A stretch of DNA of 16,562 nucleotides from an uncultured Bacteroidota bacterium. Lineage in GTDB: Bacteria > Bacteroidota > Bacteroidia > UKL13-3. A program made the translations under genes and the position numbers. The DNA is taken from NCBI GenBank assembly GCA_903888395.1, contig CAISTO010000011.1, positions 1 to 16,562 of the forward strand, given 5' to 3'. The notes beneath the pieces are model-generated. The model saw only the letters and a list, made by a program, of their open reading frames with translations. It was not told the DNA's origin and did not search any database. How positions within the stretch are numbered: position 1 is the stretch's first letter; the number at the start of each line of letters is the position of its first letter. Shown piece by piece: positions 5,797 to 14,652 of the stretch.

Positions 5797-8700
5797 TTAG
5801 TTAATTACTATTTTTTTAGTTGTTAACTTACCATTTTCTTCTATTGTCAAAATGTAATTTCCTTTATTTAAAATTACATTTATATCATTTATTCCGTTCA
5901 ATAAAGTCCTTTCATTGCTCCAAACAGTTTTACCAAAAACGTCTATAATTTTAAGTTTTGCTACACTATTATTTTTTGATTCAAATGAAATATTGAATGC
6001 ACCATTTGATGGATTTGGAAAAATTGTAATACCATTATCCTCATTGATAGCGGTAATTAATACCATTTTACTTATTGACGAAGTACCATCAAAATCAATT
6101 TGATTCAATCGGTAATAAACTATTTGATTTTTTAAATCACTAAAAATATTTTGGTCAGTATAACTGTAGTTTGAAACTACAATTGAATTATTTTTACCTT
6201 TCACCTTTCCAATTTTTTCAAAGTTAATTCCATCAAATGAACGCTCAACAATAAAATAATCATTGTTTATTTCTGAAACAGTTACCCAATTTAAAACTGC
6301 ATTATTATCTTTTTTAGTTCCTTCAAAATTGGTCATTTTTACTGGTACAGTAGATGAAGCAGTAATGTATGCTGTATCATAAAAAGTACCACAAGAATTG
6401 GTATAAGAAGCCACATAAGCTCTAATTCCAGCAGTTGTATAAGGACCAACTTTTGTTCTAGCATTTGTATCGAAAGGAGTCCCTAAATAATTCCAGTTAA
6501 AACCAGTCATTGAACCAGGAACAGGCACTGAAGTTCCACTGTTTATGGCATTAGGATTTTGTGGTGTTACACCAGAATTAACCCAGCAACTTGAAGTATT
6601 ATTATCAGCTGCGTTTAATCTGTTACCTGAGCTAGAAACTGCAGGTGTATTTCCGCTCCAATCAGAAGACGTAACGCCAGATGCTATTGGAAAAGCATAA
6701 GTTCCATAAACGGCTGCGTCTATAATTGTTCCCGACTGATTTTTGATTAAGTAACCTCTATTGTCACCCGTTGAGCTATGTGTTACTGTATTTCCTGTAT
6801 GGTAATAAAAGTTTGTAGGGCTTGGTGTACTTGAACCTAATTGACCAGTTGCTAAAATCATGGTTCCATTTGGGCTAAATACTGTTCCTGTTGGGAAAGT
6901 TACGGTATGTTGTAATGCAGTACCAGTCCACTCTTCCATTGTATATCCTGCAATGCTACTGTTAGGAACACCCGTAAGTTCTACATAATCGTCTGCTGTT
7001 AAATAGGTAGGCCAACCTGCAGAAGGTGCACCAGTTGCAACTTTGTAATGTGCAATTTCACTAAAAAACACTCCTCCACCTGGAAAAATAGGCGAAAATG
7101 CTTCTAATAAAACAGTATCTAATGAACTGGTAACTGTTCTTGTTCTAGGTAAAACCGATAATATAGGTTTTACCTCAAAAGGGACGCTTAAATTCAAGGT
7201 ATCATTTGAAATTATACCATTAATTGTAGAAGGTCTAATATATGCTCGTGCATTGTAAAAACCTGGAGTTGACATGTTAAAATTAGCAACAAAATAAGTT
7301 TTACTTAAGCTAGCTCCTAAGGTATCGGTTACCAACACAATACTATCGGTTTTTGAAATTGGCCCGTTTTGACTCCAAACAATGGTAAGAGGACTGACAC
7401 TAAAATTAATAGTAGCACCAATTAAATTAGTGACGGTGATTTTGATTGTATCAGCAGTGTTATAACAAACACTCGATTTAGCAATACTGATATTATTAAT
7501 TGCAATATCACTTGATAAACTAGTAAACTCTATTGCGCCCATATCTGGTGTACTAGTTGATCTAATGTTTCCACTTATGTCGTTTAAAACACCAACAGGA
7601 GTTCCAACATTATCAATATTTGATGAAAGAGGAGTTATGTTTCCTGTTGTAAGATTTACAAAAACTGGATCGGCTGAAAGCGAATTGGTGTCTTTTAAAG
7701 TGGTGGTTTTCCAATCGGCTAAAGTGGTGGTGTTAGCTGCCCAATAACCTATATAATTAGTTCCTGCAGTGGCAGTCATTGAAAAATCATTGTAATTTGA
7801 ACTAAACGAAGTAGAAACTGCTGTAACATAAATATTGAATTTTATTCCAGTACCCGAACCTCCAATACTAAAGATATTATTGTATAATTTATGGTTATCG
7901 GGAGCAGTACCCAAAAATAAATTTCTATTGGCACCAGCACCAGTTGTTACTAATGCTACTGTGTTATGATAAATGTTTATTCTGTCGCGAGTTCCCAATA
8001 AATACATGCCATAAATAGTTCCTGTTGTATTGATGTTATAAATAGCGTTATTTATAAATTCGGTTTCATAACCAATTGCATTAACCGAGGTTGTTACATA
8101 AATAGGATAAGCTGTATAAGTACCTGTTCCAGCATCATGTATTAAGTTATTTTTTACTTTAATATTTTTTGCTGTTCCTAAATAAATACCATAAAAAGTA
8201 GAAAGTGTTGTTCTGTTTAAACGATGAATATTGTTATTTAAAATTTCAATTGAATCACCATTAGAAATATATACACCATAAAGATAAAAATCTCTGATAA
8301 TATTGTTTTGAATTATATGTCGGCTGTTATTTAAATAACTTGCATTTCCAATTGCTGTAATACTGTAATAACCGCCTATAATTTCATTGTTTGTAATAAT
8401 AATGTTTTGAGCATTATTTCCAGCAGTAGTAGCAGCTGAGGCCGAACCAGAAATAACAATTGCAGCATTTGAAGTTCCCGTTGCAATTGTTCCTACATTT
8501 ATTTTGTTTCTGTTTATGGTAATATTTTGAGCTTGGTTACCAATGTATATTCCAAAACCACTCAAAGCAGTTCCGGTAGCGGTAATATTAAAACTATCAA
8601 TGGTTAAATATTTTGTTCCCAAAAAAGAAATGATTGGAGTTGCCGAACTTTGTATGGTATTCCCATTTCCATTTAAAGTAATGGTGTTTGTAGATGAAGT

Positions 8701-9768
8701 TCCAGAAATATTTCCAAAAGTTAGTGTTTCATTATATGGACCAGAGCTTGCAGCAACGTTTATTGTTACAGCTCCACTTACGCCAACGCATGAAAGTTCA
8801 GTTGCTAAAAAACTTAAACTTTGATAATTTGTAGAAGATTGAGGAAGCAAACGATTTACTGTATATGTACCAGCCAAAGGCGATGAACTAGTGGTTACTT
8901 TTACAAAAGCCGAAGTATCGTAATTAGTTCCACAGCCCACTCTACACCTATACCAAGTAGTAACCGATTGTGTATCTAAAGTTGATCTAGTAGTATCAAT
9001 GGGCATTATTGAATATGGACCTGTAGAATCGGTAGTAGAGCGAAGCCATTGATATGACAAACCAGTTCTTATTGAATCGTTCGCTAATGACAAAAGAATT
9101 GGTTGACCTGCACATGCATAACCAACATTAGCAGTTGAAGTACCAACAGTTGGTGTGCCACTACATGGAATAGCCGGGTTGAAAATAATTTCACCAATCC
9201 AACCTCTTGAATTTATAGTAGGTGCTACAGGTGGAATTCCTGTTCCTCCGTATCCAATACCTGCTCCAGTAATTATACTTAATCCTGATGTTGTAATTGT
9301 TGTAGTTCCTGTTGTAGGCATGGTAAAATACCTTTGACTAAGTGCATAAACCAAAATACCATAAGTAGTATTGGCAGGAATGGTAAAACTTAAACCGCTA
9401 AGTAAAGTTTGAGTAACAGTAGTAGTAGTGTTTGCCACTGCTGATATAGAAACAGATGCTACTAAATTCCATCCATTAGCAGTAGTTATTGCCGCTGGGG
9501 CGCCACTTACTGGTGTTGGATTATAATATAGCGAAACCGGTGAAGTGACTGTAGCACCAATTACCCCTTTTATTTCAGAAATAATAATTGGGTAACTATT
9601 GTTATTTTGTAAATTAAAAGTTACACCACCACTACCATTATTGTTTAAAAAAGTACTTGTGGTGCTTAGCGTTTGTGCATTGATTATTGATGTTGTTAAA
9701 ACACCAATAAGTACAAATATAATTATTTTGATTTTAGTAAATATTTTTTTCATTTTTCCGTTTTTCAT
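5797..9768 (-). CDS. Large T9SS-secreted surface protein: Ig-like, beta-helix, lamin-tail and Por sorting domains
   Basis: A 1323-residue exported protein. It has a signal peptide (hydrophobic core IIIFVLIGVLTTSI, cleavage after NA before Q32). An N-terminal beta-rich module follows, then a Cys-containing Ig-like segment (about 195-290). A parallel right-handed beta-helix region (about 300-690) has repeated short coils such as NIIITNNEIIGG and NIKVKNNLIHD. Next comes a CARDB-like segment with VCYNTADTIKITVTN. A lamin-tail-like domain (about 900-1105) contains SEIAHYK, DDYVELTG and SIAGYTMEEW. The segment VPVKMTNFEGTKKDNNAVLNW to about 1244 is FN3-like. Residues 1245-1323 form a type A T9SS sorting domain: IFPNPSNG, then KLKIIDVFGKTVW, then a terminal KKIVIN. 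It should reach the cell surface or medium through the type IX system. Met6 is an alternative start. It is the last gene of the set with the barrel protein (37-nt gap). The ligand is unknown. Confidence 0.88.
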   Translation of the reverse strand: MKNGKMKKIFTKIKIIIFVLIGVLTTSIINAQTLSTTSTFLNNNGSGGVTFNLQNNNSYPIIISEIKGVIGATVTSPVSLYYNPTPVSGAPAAITTANGWNLVASVSISAVANTTTTVTQTLLSGLSFTIPANTTYGILVYALSQRYFTMPTTGTTTITTSGLSIITGAGIGYGGTGIPPVAPTINSRGWIGEIIFNPAIPCSGTPTVGTSTANVGYACAGQPILLSLANDSIRTGLSYQWLRSTTDSTGPYSIMPIDTTRSTLDTQSVTTWYRCRVGCGTNYDTSAFVKVTTSSSPLAGTYTVNRLLPQSSTNYQSLSFLATELSCVGVSGAVTINVAASSGPYNETLTFGNISGTSSTNTITLNGNGNTIQSSATPIISFLGTKYLTIDSFNITATGTALSGFGIYIGNQAQNITINRNKINVGTIATGTSNAAIVISGSASAATTAGNNAQNIIITNNEIIGGYYSITAIGNASYLNNSRHIIQNNIIRDFYLYGVYISNGDSIEILNNNIHRLNRTTLSTFYGIYLGTAKNIKVKNNLIHDAGTGTYTAYPIYVTTSVNAIGYETEFINNAIYNINTTGTIYGMYLLGTRDRINIYHNTVALVTTGAGANRNLFLGTAPDNHKLYNNIFSIGGSGTGIKFNIYVTAVSTSFSSNYNDFSMTATAGTNYIGYWAANTTTLADWKTTTLKDTNSLSADPVFVNLTTGNITPLSSNIDNVGTPVGVLNDISGNIRSTSTPDMGAIEFTSLSSDIAINNISIAKSSVCYNTADTIKITVTNLIGATINFSVSPLTIVWSQNGPISKTDSIVLVTDTLGASLSKTYFVANFNMSTPGFYNARAYIRPSTINGIISNDTLNLSVPFEVKPILSVLPRTRTVTSSLDTVLLEAFSPIFPGGGVFFSEIAHYKVATGAPSAGWPTYLTADDYVELTGVPNSSIAGYTMEEWTGTALQHTVTFPTGTVFSPNGTMILATGQLGSSTPSPTNFYYHTGNTVTHSSTGDNRGYLIKNQSGTIIDAAVYGTYAFPIASGVTSSDWSGNTPAVSSSGNRLNAADNNTSSCWVNSGVTPQNPNAINSGTSVPVPGSMTGFNWNYLGTPFDTNARTKVGPYTTAGIRAYVASYTNSCGTFYDTAYITASSTVPVKMTNFEGTKKDNNAVLNWVTVSEINNDYFIVERSFDGINFEKIGKVKGKNNSIVVSNYSYTDQNIFSDLKNQIVYYRLNQIDFDGTSSISKMVLITAINEDNGITIFPNPSNGAFNISFESKNNSVAKLKIIDVFGKTVWSNERTLLNGINDINVILNKGNYILTIEENGKLTTKKIVIN

Positions 9769-9805
9769 TTTTGCAAAGAACGGATAAAATGTATTAAATA
9801 AAAAA

Positions 9806-10414
9806 TTAATTTACTCCAAAATTATAGCTAAATCCTACTACTAAACCTCCAGGTTTTAAATCATTTAGGTCGTTTTTGCCTTTATCAGAAAAATGAATGG
9901 TGTAATCAATATTTTCATGACTTCCGCCATCTACTAAAACTGAAAAACCTAAGTCTAACACTAATCTATTGCCACTTTTTCTTATCCATTGGCGTTGAAT
10001 TCCTATATTAAACAGGGTGGCGGCAGTTAAATTCATATTGACATCTTTTTTGCTTTTTACACCAAAAGCATCTTCTACTTCTAATTTAACATTTGCATCG
10101 TTTAATCCGCTAGCGCGTGAAATACTTAATACAGGACACCAAGCATTTTTATTAATGGCATTAAACACTATTCCTAAAGATACTTTACTGCCCCAAGATC
10201 CAACTCCAACGCCTGCGTCCATAATCATTTTTTCATTTAAACGAATGCCTAATTTAAATCCTGCTGCTCCGCAATTATTATTGATACCACTGCCAATGCC
10301 AAGGTAAAATGTAGCATTCTTTTTTTCCAATCCATAATCTTTAATATTTTGTGCGTTTACCAAATAAGTAAATGAACAAAATAATGCTGCTAATAAAATG
10401 TTTCTTTTTTTCAT
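9806..10414 (-). CDS. Small predicted outer-membrane beta-barrel protein
   Basis: A 202-residue exported protein. The signal peptide MKKRNILLAALFCSFTYLVNA is followed by Q at the likely cleavage site. The mature part alternates amphipathic strands (ATFYLGIGSGI, AAGFKLGIRL, MIMDAGVGVGSW, LVLDLGFSVLV). It ends in a strand (GLVVGFSYNFGVN) with the aromatic near-terminal pattern of outer-membrane barrels, though the last residues VN follow the usual terminal Phe. I infer about eight strands. It is not recognised as a named family. It lies 18 nt downstream of the MFS transporter gene and 37 nt upstream of the T9SS gene, so the three are probably one transcript. It may serve as an envelope partner of one of them. 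Confidence 0.7.
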   Translation of the reverse strand: MKKRNILLAALFCSFTYLVNAQNIKDYGLEKKNATFYLGIGSGINNNCGAAGFKLGIRLNEKMIMDAGVGVGSWGSKVSLGIVFNAINKNAWCPVLSISRASGLNDANVKLEVEDAFGVKSKKDVNMNLTAATLFNIGIQRQWIRKSGNRLVLDLGFSVLVDGGSHENIDYTIHFSDKGKNDLNDLKPGGLVVGFSYNFGVN

Positions 10415-10432
10415 GATTGAATTTGTTTTAAA

Positions 10433-11866
10433 TTAATGTCCACCTGATACTTTTTTATCAAAATCTATACCTTGACTTTTTAAAATGCCACTTACTTTCC
10501 AAGCGTAAAATGCCAAGTAAGCAAAACATAAAGCACCAATAATATAACTATTTTGAATACCTATGTTTTCCGAAACAACTCCTTGTAACCAACTCACAAT
10601 TCCACCACCCATAATCATCATAATTAAAAAGCTACTACCTTGACTGGTGTTTTTCCCTAATCCGCTAATGGCTAAAGTAAAAATACATGGCCATAATGTA
10701 CTACAAAATAATCCAACACTTGTAAATGCATAAACACTTGCCATGCCGCTTGTGGCCATTCCAATTGCTAATGCTAAAATTCCTAAAACCGAAAATATTA
10801 ATAACATTCTTGCTGGATTTCCTTTGCTGGCAATGTCAGCAGCAATTAATACTAAAATGATTAGTCCGTAAACATAAAAAGGAGTCAAGTCGTGCTTTGC
10901 AATAGCATTTACAAATAAGAAAACGCCAAATGCCAAGTAAGGAGCTACAAAACGAAGTACTTTTTGGGTAGTCATATTTTCGGTAAATGCTTCCACCGCA
11001 CCAGTCCAACGGCCAATCATTAAACTTGCCCAATACAATGAAATATAGGGAGCAATATCGCCAATGGCAAAACCTAATTTACTTTCCATGTATGCAGGTA
11101 AATTACTGGCAGTTGAAACTTCAACGCCTACATATAAAAATATGGCAATCATACCCAAAACCAATTGCGGGTATTTTAGTGCAGAATTTTTAGTCGATTT
11201 ATTGTCAACATCAGATTCTTCAATTGCTTTTGGATGTTCGGGTAAAGAAGAAAATTTTAGTAATACTGCTACTAATAAAAAAGCAATTCCTAAAACTAGG
11301 TAAGGAATTTTAACACTTTCAATACTCAAATCGGTATTGCCAGAGGCGGCCGAACCAAAAATAGCAAAACTTACAATAAGCGGCCCAATGGTAGTTCCCA
11401 AATTGTTAATTCCACCTGCTAAAGTTAATCGTTGAGAGCCGGTAGTAATTGGTCCTAAAGCAATAGCTAATGGATTTGCAACCGTTTGTTGCAATGAAAA
11501 ACCTAGTCCAACGGTAAATAATCCGGCTAGCATAAGTGTATATGAACCCGAATTAGCAGCGGGATAAAACAACAAAGTACCAAGTGCAGAAATTACCAAA
11601 CCTAAAGCCAATCCATTTTTATAACCAATTTTGTTCACCAAATCTTTTCCAATTAACAATGAAATTCCCATGTAAATAAGTGAACCAACTGTGTAGGAAA
11701 TATAAAAAGCAATGGATACAAATTGACTTTGACTTTGTGTTAAATCAAATGCTTTTCTGAATACTGGTATTAAAATATCGTTGCTGGCAGCCACAAAGCC
11801 CCAAAAGAAAAATACGATGACTAAAGGGATGAATTGGCCCCAATTTGTTTTTGAATTTTGTTCCAT
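10433..11866 (-). CDS. Sugar:H+ symporter of the FucP-like MFS family
   Basis: A 477-residue inner-membrane transporter with 12 predicted helices, of the fucose/glucose/galactose symporter group common in Bacteroidota. Family marks: FFFWGFVAASNDILIPVFRKAF (19-40) with Asp30 at the site of the essential FucP Asp46; the loop motif KDLVNKIGYKNGL; and GLGFSLQQTVANPLAIALG (120-138) followed by GSQRLTLAGGINNLGTTIGP. FucP of E. coli has a Glu (Glu135) before TAANP; here the aligned residue is Gln127, so proton coupling may rest on Asp30 alone. That is a family-level inference. The central cytoplasmic loop (about 210-230) is charged. It is the first gene of a probable operon with the barrel and T9SS genes. 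The exact sugar cannot be told. Confidence 0.88.
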   Translation of the reverse strand: MEQNSKTNWGQFIPLVIVFFFWGFVAASNDILIPVFRKAFDLTQSQSQFVSIAFYISYTVGSLIYMGISLLIGKDLVNKIGYKNGLALGLVISALGTLLFYPAANSGSYTLMLAGLFTVGLGFSLQQTVANPLAIALGPITTGSQRLTLAGGINNLGTTIGPLIVSFAIFGSAASGNTDLSIESVKIPYLVLGIAFLLVAVLLKFSSLPEHPKAIEESDVDNKSTKNSALKYPQLVLGMIAIFLYVGVEVSTASNLPAYMESKLGFAIGDIAPYISLYWASLMIGRWTGAVEAFTENMTTQKVLRFVAPYLAFGVFLFVNAIAKHDLTPFYVYGLIILVLIAADIASKGNPARMLLIFSVLGILALAIGMATSGMASVYAFTSVGLFCSTLWPCIFTLAISGLGKNTSQGSSFLIMMIMGGGIVSWLQGVVSENIGIQNSYIIGALCFAYLAFYAWKVSGILKSQGIDFDKKVSGGH

Positions 11867-11934
11867 TTTTTATAATTTTATTTGTGGTCAAGAACGTAAA
11901 ATATTATGAAAACAAAAAATAAAATTATAAACCT

Positions 11935-11942
11935 TAAATTTG
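11935..11942 (+). promoter_or_regulatory. Putative -7 box for the MazG-like gene
   Basis: TAAATTTG matches TANNTTTG exactly and ends 21 nt before the ATG at 11964. No TTG lies at 17-23 nt upstream. Its position over the TTG at 11940 argues against that codon being the true start of the downstream gene. Confidence 0.4.
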
Positions 11943-11963
11943 TTTCAAAATAAATATATAAAT

Positions 11964-12290
11964 ATGCAATTAAGCGAGGCCCAAAAACAAGTAGATGAAT
12001 GGATAAAAACCATTGGAGTAAGGTATTTTAATGAGCTTACCAATACAGCTATTTTAATGGAAGAAGTGGGCGAACTAGCCCGAATTATGGCCCGAAAATA
12101 TGGCGAACAAAGTTTTAAGGAAAGCGATAAAAATTCCGACATGGCAGATGAAATGGCCGATGTACTTTGGGTATTAATTTGCCTAGCCAACCAAACCGGA
12201 GTGAACCTCACCGAAGCTTTTGAAAAAAATATGGCTAAAAAAACCAACCGTGATGCTACCAGGCATTTGGAAAATGAGAAGCTGAAATGA
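11964..12290 (+). CDS. MazG-like nucleotide pyrophosphohydrolase
   Basis: A 108-residue all-alpha NTP pyrophosphatase of the MazG/dUTPase-like superfamily. Such enzymes hydrolyse (d)NTPs to NMP and pyrophosphate with Mg2+ and sanitise nucleotide pools. The metal-binding pattern is clear: EEVGE at 33-37 (Glu33, Glu34, Glu37) and DEMADVLW at 62-69 (Glu63, Asp66), the EExxE...ExxD signature. I start it at the ATG at 11964 because the product then opens with the usual MQLSEAQKQVDEWI. The upstream TTG at 11940 would add eight unrelated residues and overlaps the likely promoter box. It is divergent from the sugar transporter gene and stands alone. Substrate preference is not visible. Single-domain length fits the short MazG-like group, not the two-domain MazG. 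Confidence 0.9.
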   Translation: MQLSEAQKQVDEWIKTIGVRYFNELTNTAILMEEVGELARIMARKYGEQSFKESDKNSDMADEMADVLWVLICLANQTGVNLTEAFEKNMAKKTNRDATRHLENEKLK

Positions 12291-12295
12291 AAAGG

Positions 12296-12314
12296 GCTGC
12301 TAGCCCCTAGCAGC
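12296..12314 (+). terminator. Short hairpin after the MazG-like gene
   Basis: A perfect 8-bp GC-rich stem (GCTGCTAG with CTAGCAGC) around a CCC loop, starting 6 nt after the stop codon. No T run follows, so it is a weak intrinsic terminator or an mRNA-stabilising hairpin. The remaining 230 bases up to 12544 are AT-rich. They hold only a TAGATTTG box (12354-12361), with a TTG 14 nt upstream, as a weak promoter candidate for the aldolase gene. Confidence 0.5.
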
Positions 12315-12544
12315 TGGCAAAAGTAAATTTATTCTATTGTTAAAATACCAATATAGATTTGTTATTGAAAATTGATAGCAGAATGAAATATTTAGTAAGT
12401 CACCACCCTAACTAAAATTATAACAATAAAATCTTTTAATTTTCTAATCTTCCAATTTATAATGATACTTATCTATAAAAAATGGTAAATTGAGAAAATT
12501 ATATAAATTGCGATGCAAAATCAACCAATAAAGGATTAAATTTT

Positions 12545-13597
12545 ATGTCAAAAATAACTGAATTATTAGGCGATCAAGCCGATTATTACTTGAATCACGA
12601 AAGTAAAACCATTTCAAAAAATCATATTCATTTACCAGGTGCCGACTTTATAGACCGCTCTTTTGGTCCAGGAAACCGTAATCCACAAGTATTAAGAAGT
12701 CTTGGTCAATTATACGGAACAGGTCGTTTGGCTAATACAGGTTACATGTCAATTCTTCCAGTAGATCAAGGAATAGAACATTCGGCAGGTGCATCTTTTG
12801 CTCCCAATCCAGCATTTTTTGATCCTGAAAATATTGTAAAATTAGCCATCGAAGGTGGTTGTAACGCTGTTGCTTCTACTTATGGTGTGTTGGCTGCTAA
12901 TTCTAGAAAATATGCGCATAAAATTCCATTTATTGTAAAAATAAATCATAATGAATTTTTAAGTTACCCTAATAAATTTGATCAAATTATGTTTGGTTCG
13001 GTTGATGAAGCTTGGAACTTAGGAGCAGTGGCAGTTGGTGCAACCATTTATTTTGGTTCAGACGAATCAGGTCGTCAAATTCAAGAAGTAGCAGCTGCTT
13101 TTGAGCGTGCTCACGAATTGGGAATGGCTACGGTTTTATGGTGTTATACTCGTAACAATGGTTTTAAAGTAGATGGTGTAGATTATCATGCAGCTGCTGA
13201 TTTAACAGGACAAGCAAACCATTTAGGAGTAACTATTCAAGCAGATATTATTAAGCAAAAATTACCAACGAATAATGGTGGTTACAATGCTACTAAACAT
13301 GGTAAAACTCATCCAAAAGTATACAGCGAATTAACTACTGATCATCCAATTGATTTAGCTCGTTACCAAGTTGCAAATTGCTACATGGGTCGCCAAGGTT
13401 TAATTAATTCAGGTGGAGAAAGTAAAGGTGCTACCGATTTAGCAGAAGCAGTTACAACAGCAGTAATTAACAAACGTGCTGGTGGACAAGGTTTAATTAG
13501 CGGACGTAAAGCATTTCAAAAACCAATGAACGAAGGAATAGCTTTGTTAAATACTATTCAAGACGTTTATTTAGATAACACAATTACTATAGCATAA
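12545..13597 (+). CDS. fbaB: Class I fructose-bisphosphate aldolase (DhnA/FbaB type)
   Basis: This enzyme cleaves fructose 1,6-bisphosphate to dihydroxyacetone phosphate and glyceraldehyde 3-phosphate through a Schiff base, without metal, in glycolysis and gluconeogenesis. The 350-residue product is of normal length for the FbaB group. Signature parts: PVDQGIEH at 72-79, STYGVLA near 111-117, FIVKINHNEF, and the Schiff-base lysine in QADIIKQKLP (Lys237). Phosphate-binding GG segments lie near the end (INSGGES, about 287-293, and GGQGLISGRKAFQ, 313-325). The ATG at 12545 follows AAAGGA at a slightly long distance, in keeping with weak Shine-Dalgarno use in this phylum. accD follows on the same strand after 68 nt, so the two may be co-transcribed, although they belong to different pathways. 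Confidence 0.95.
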   Translation: MSKITELLGDQADYYLNHESKTISKNHIHLPGADFIDRSFGPGNRNPQVLRSLGQLYGTGRLANTGYMSILPVDQGIEHSAGASFAPNPAFFDPENIVKLAIEGGCNAVASTYGVLAANSRKYAHKIPFIVKINHNEFLSYPNKFDQIMFGSVDEAWNLGAVAVGATIYFGSDESGRQIQEVAAAFERAHELGMATVLWCYTRNNGFKVDGVDYHAAADLTGQANHLGVTIQADIIKQKLPTNNGGYNATKHGKTHPKVYSELTTDHPIDLARYQVANCYMGRQGLINSGGESKGATDLAEAVTTAVINKRAGGQGLISGRKAFQKPMNEGIALLNTIQDVYLDNTITIA

Positions 13598-13606
13598 ATT
13601 ATAAAT

Positions 13607-13661
13607 TGTTGAATGAAATACATTCAATTAATTCATAATTCAACATTCATAATTCAACATT
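13607..13661 (+). repeat. 14-bp tandem repeat and inverted repeat between fbaB and accD
   Basis: The unit ATTCATAATTCAAC occurs twice back to back (13631-13644 and 13645-13658). Part of it (ATTCAACA) is the reverse complement of TGTTGAAT at 13607-13614, so either copy can form an 8-bp hairpin with the upstream arm. The repeat ends 5 nt before the accD ATG. It could be a slipped duplication or a small regulatory hairpin. Confidence 0.6.
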
Positions 13662-13665
13662 TTAA

Positions 13666-14526
13666 ATGAGTTGGTTTAAACGAAAAATAGAAGGTATTAC
13701 CACATCTACATCCGATAAAAAATCGGTACCTGATGGGTTATGGCACAAATGTTCAAGGTGTAAAAAAGCCACATTAAGTTCTGACCATGCAGCGGGAAAA
13801 TACGTTTGCGTGCATTGTAATTACCACGATAAAATTGGTTCAACGGAATATTTTGAAGTAATTTTTGATAACAATGATTACGAAGAATTATATAGCAATA
13901 TTAAACCTACCGATCCATTAGCATTTAAAGACACTAAAGCATATAAAGACCGTTTGGTTGATACCATTAAAAAAACTGGAATGGACGATGCCTTAAGAGT
14001 TGGCATTGGAAATGTAAATGGTTTGCCTTTGGTAATAGCTTGTATGGATTTTGGATTCATTGGTGGAAGTATGGGAAGCGTAGTTGGTGAAAAAATTGCG
14101 AGAGCAATTGATTACGGACGAGAAAACAAAATTCCAGTGATGATTATTTCAAAATCGGGTGGCGCACGAATGATGGAAGCAGCTTTCAGCTTAATGCAAA
14201 TGGCCAAAACTTCTGCCAAATTAGCGTTGCTAGGAAAAGCAGGTGTTCCTTATATTAGCTTAATGACCGACCCAACAACTGGTGGTGTTACTGCTTCGTT
14301 TGCTATGCTTGGCGACATTAATATTGCTGAACCAGAAGCCTTAATTGGCTTTGCTGGTCCACGTGTTATCAGAGAAACAATTGGTAAAGATTTACCAAAA
14401 GGATTCCAAAGTTCTGAATTTGTTTTAGAACATGGTTTTTTAGATCTGATTGTTCCTAGAACACAATTAAAAGAAAAATTAAGTACACTTTTACATCTTT
14501 GGGCTGAAAAACCGATTGCAGTTTAA
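13666..14526 (+). CDS. accD: Acetyl-CoA carboxylase carboxyltransferase subunit beta
   Basis: AccD with AccA transfers the carboxyl group from carboxybiotin to acetyl-CoA to make malonyl-CoA, the first committed step of fatty-acid synthesis. The 286-residue product has the bacterial N-terminal zinc ribbon with Cys29, Cys32, Cys48 and Cys51. The crotonase-fold carboxyltransferase domain follows, with GGSMGSVVGEK (133-143), SGGARM (164-169), TTGGVTASFAMLGD (204-217) and GFAGPRVI (228-235), which form the acyl-CoA and oxyanion sites. The length is typical. It begins MSWFKRK, the usual opening for this phylum. A long hairpin terminator follows. accA is not in the window, so the two subunits are encoded apart, as in many bacteria. 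Confidence 0.97.
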   Translation: MSWFKRKIEGITTSTSDKKSVPDGLWHKCSRCKKATLSSDHAAGKYVCVHCNYHDKIGSTEYFEVIFDNNDYEELYSNIKPTDPLAFKDTKAYKDRLVDTIKKTGMDDALRVGIGNVNGLPLVIACMDFGFIGGSMGSVVGEKIARAIDYGRENKIPVMIISKSGGARMMEAAFSLMQMAKTSAKLALLGKAGVPYISLMTDPTTGGVTASFAMLGDINIAEPEALIGFAGPRVIRETIGKDLPKGFQSSEFVLEHGFLDLIVPRTQLKEKLSTLLHLWAEKPIAV

Positions 14527-14554
14527 AACCGAAAACTTATAAAACAAATATTTG

Positions 14555-14620
14555 AACCACATAGTTATATAGAAAACACAGTTATTGCGCTTTGTTTTTT
14601 ATGTACTTATGTGGTTTTTT
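14555..14620 (+). terminator. Rho-independent terminator of accD
   Basis: AACCACATA (14555-14563) pairs with TATGTGGTT (14608-14616) and is followed by TTTT. Inside, GAAAACACAG-like and CTTTGTTTTT-like segments pair at nearly every position, extending the structure. It begins 28 nt past the accD stop. Confidence 0.75.
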
Positions 14621-14652
14621 AAATTTATAAAAGCATATACAATTCAATCAAA

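Noticed and set aside
8543..8824. Plus-strand ORF of 93 aa inside the T9SS gene
   Set aside because: It is a shadow of the Thr/Ser-rich beta-helix coding sequence, with Val/Pro-rich low-complexity translation and no start context.
11940..12290. Longer MazG-like ORF from the TTG at 11940
   Set aside because: The extra eight residues are not family-like, the TTG overlaps a TANNTTTG box, and the ATG at 11964 gives the usual N-terminus.
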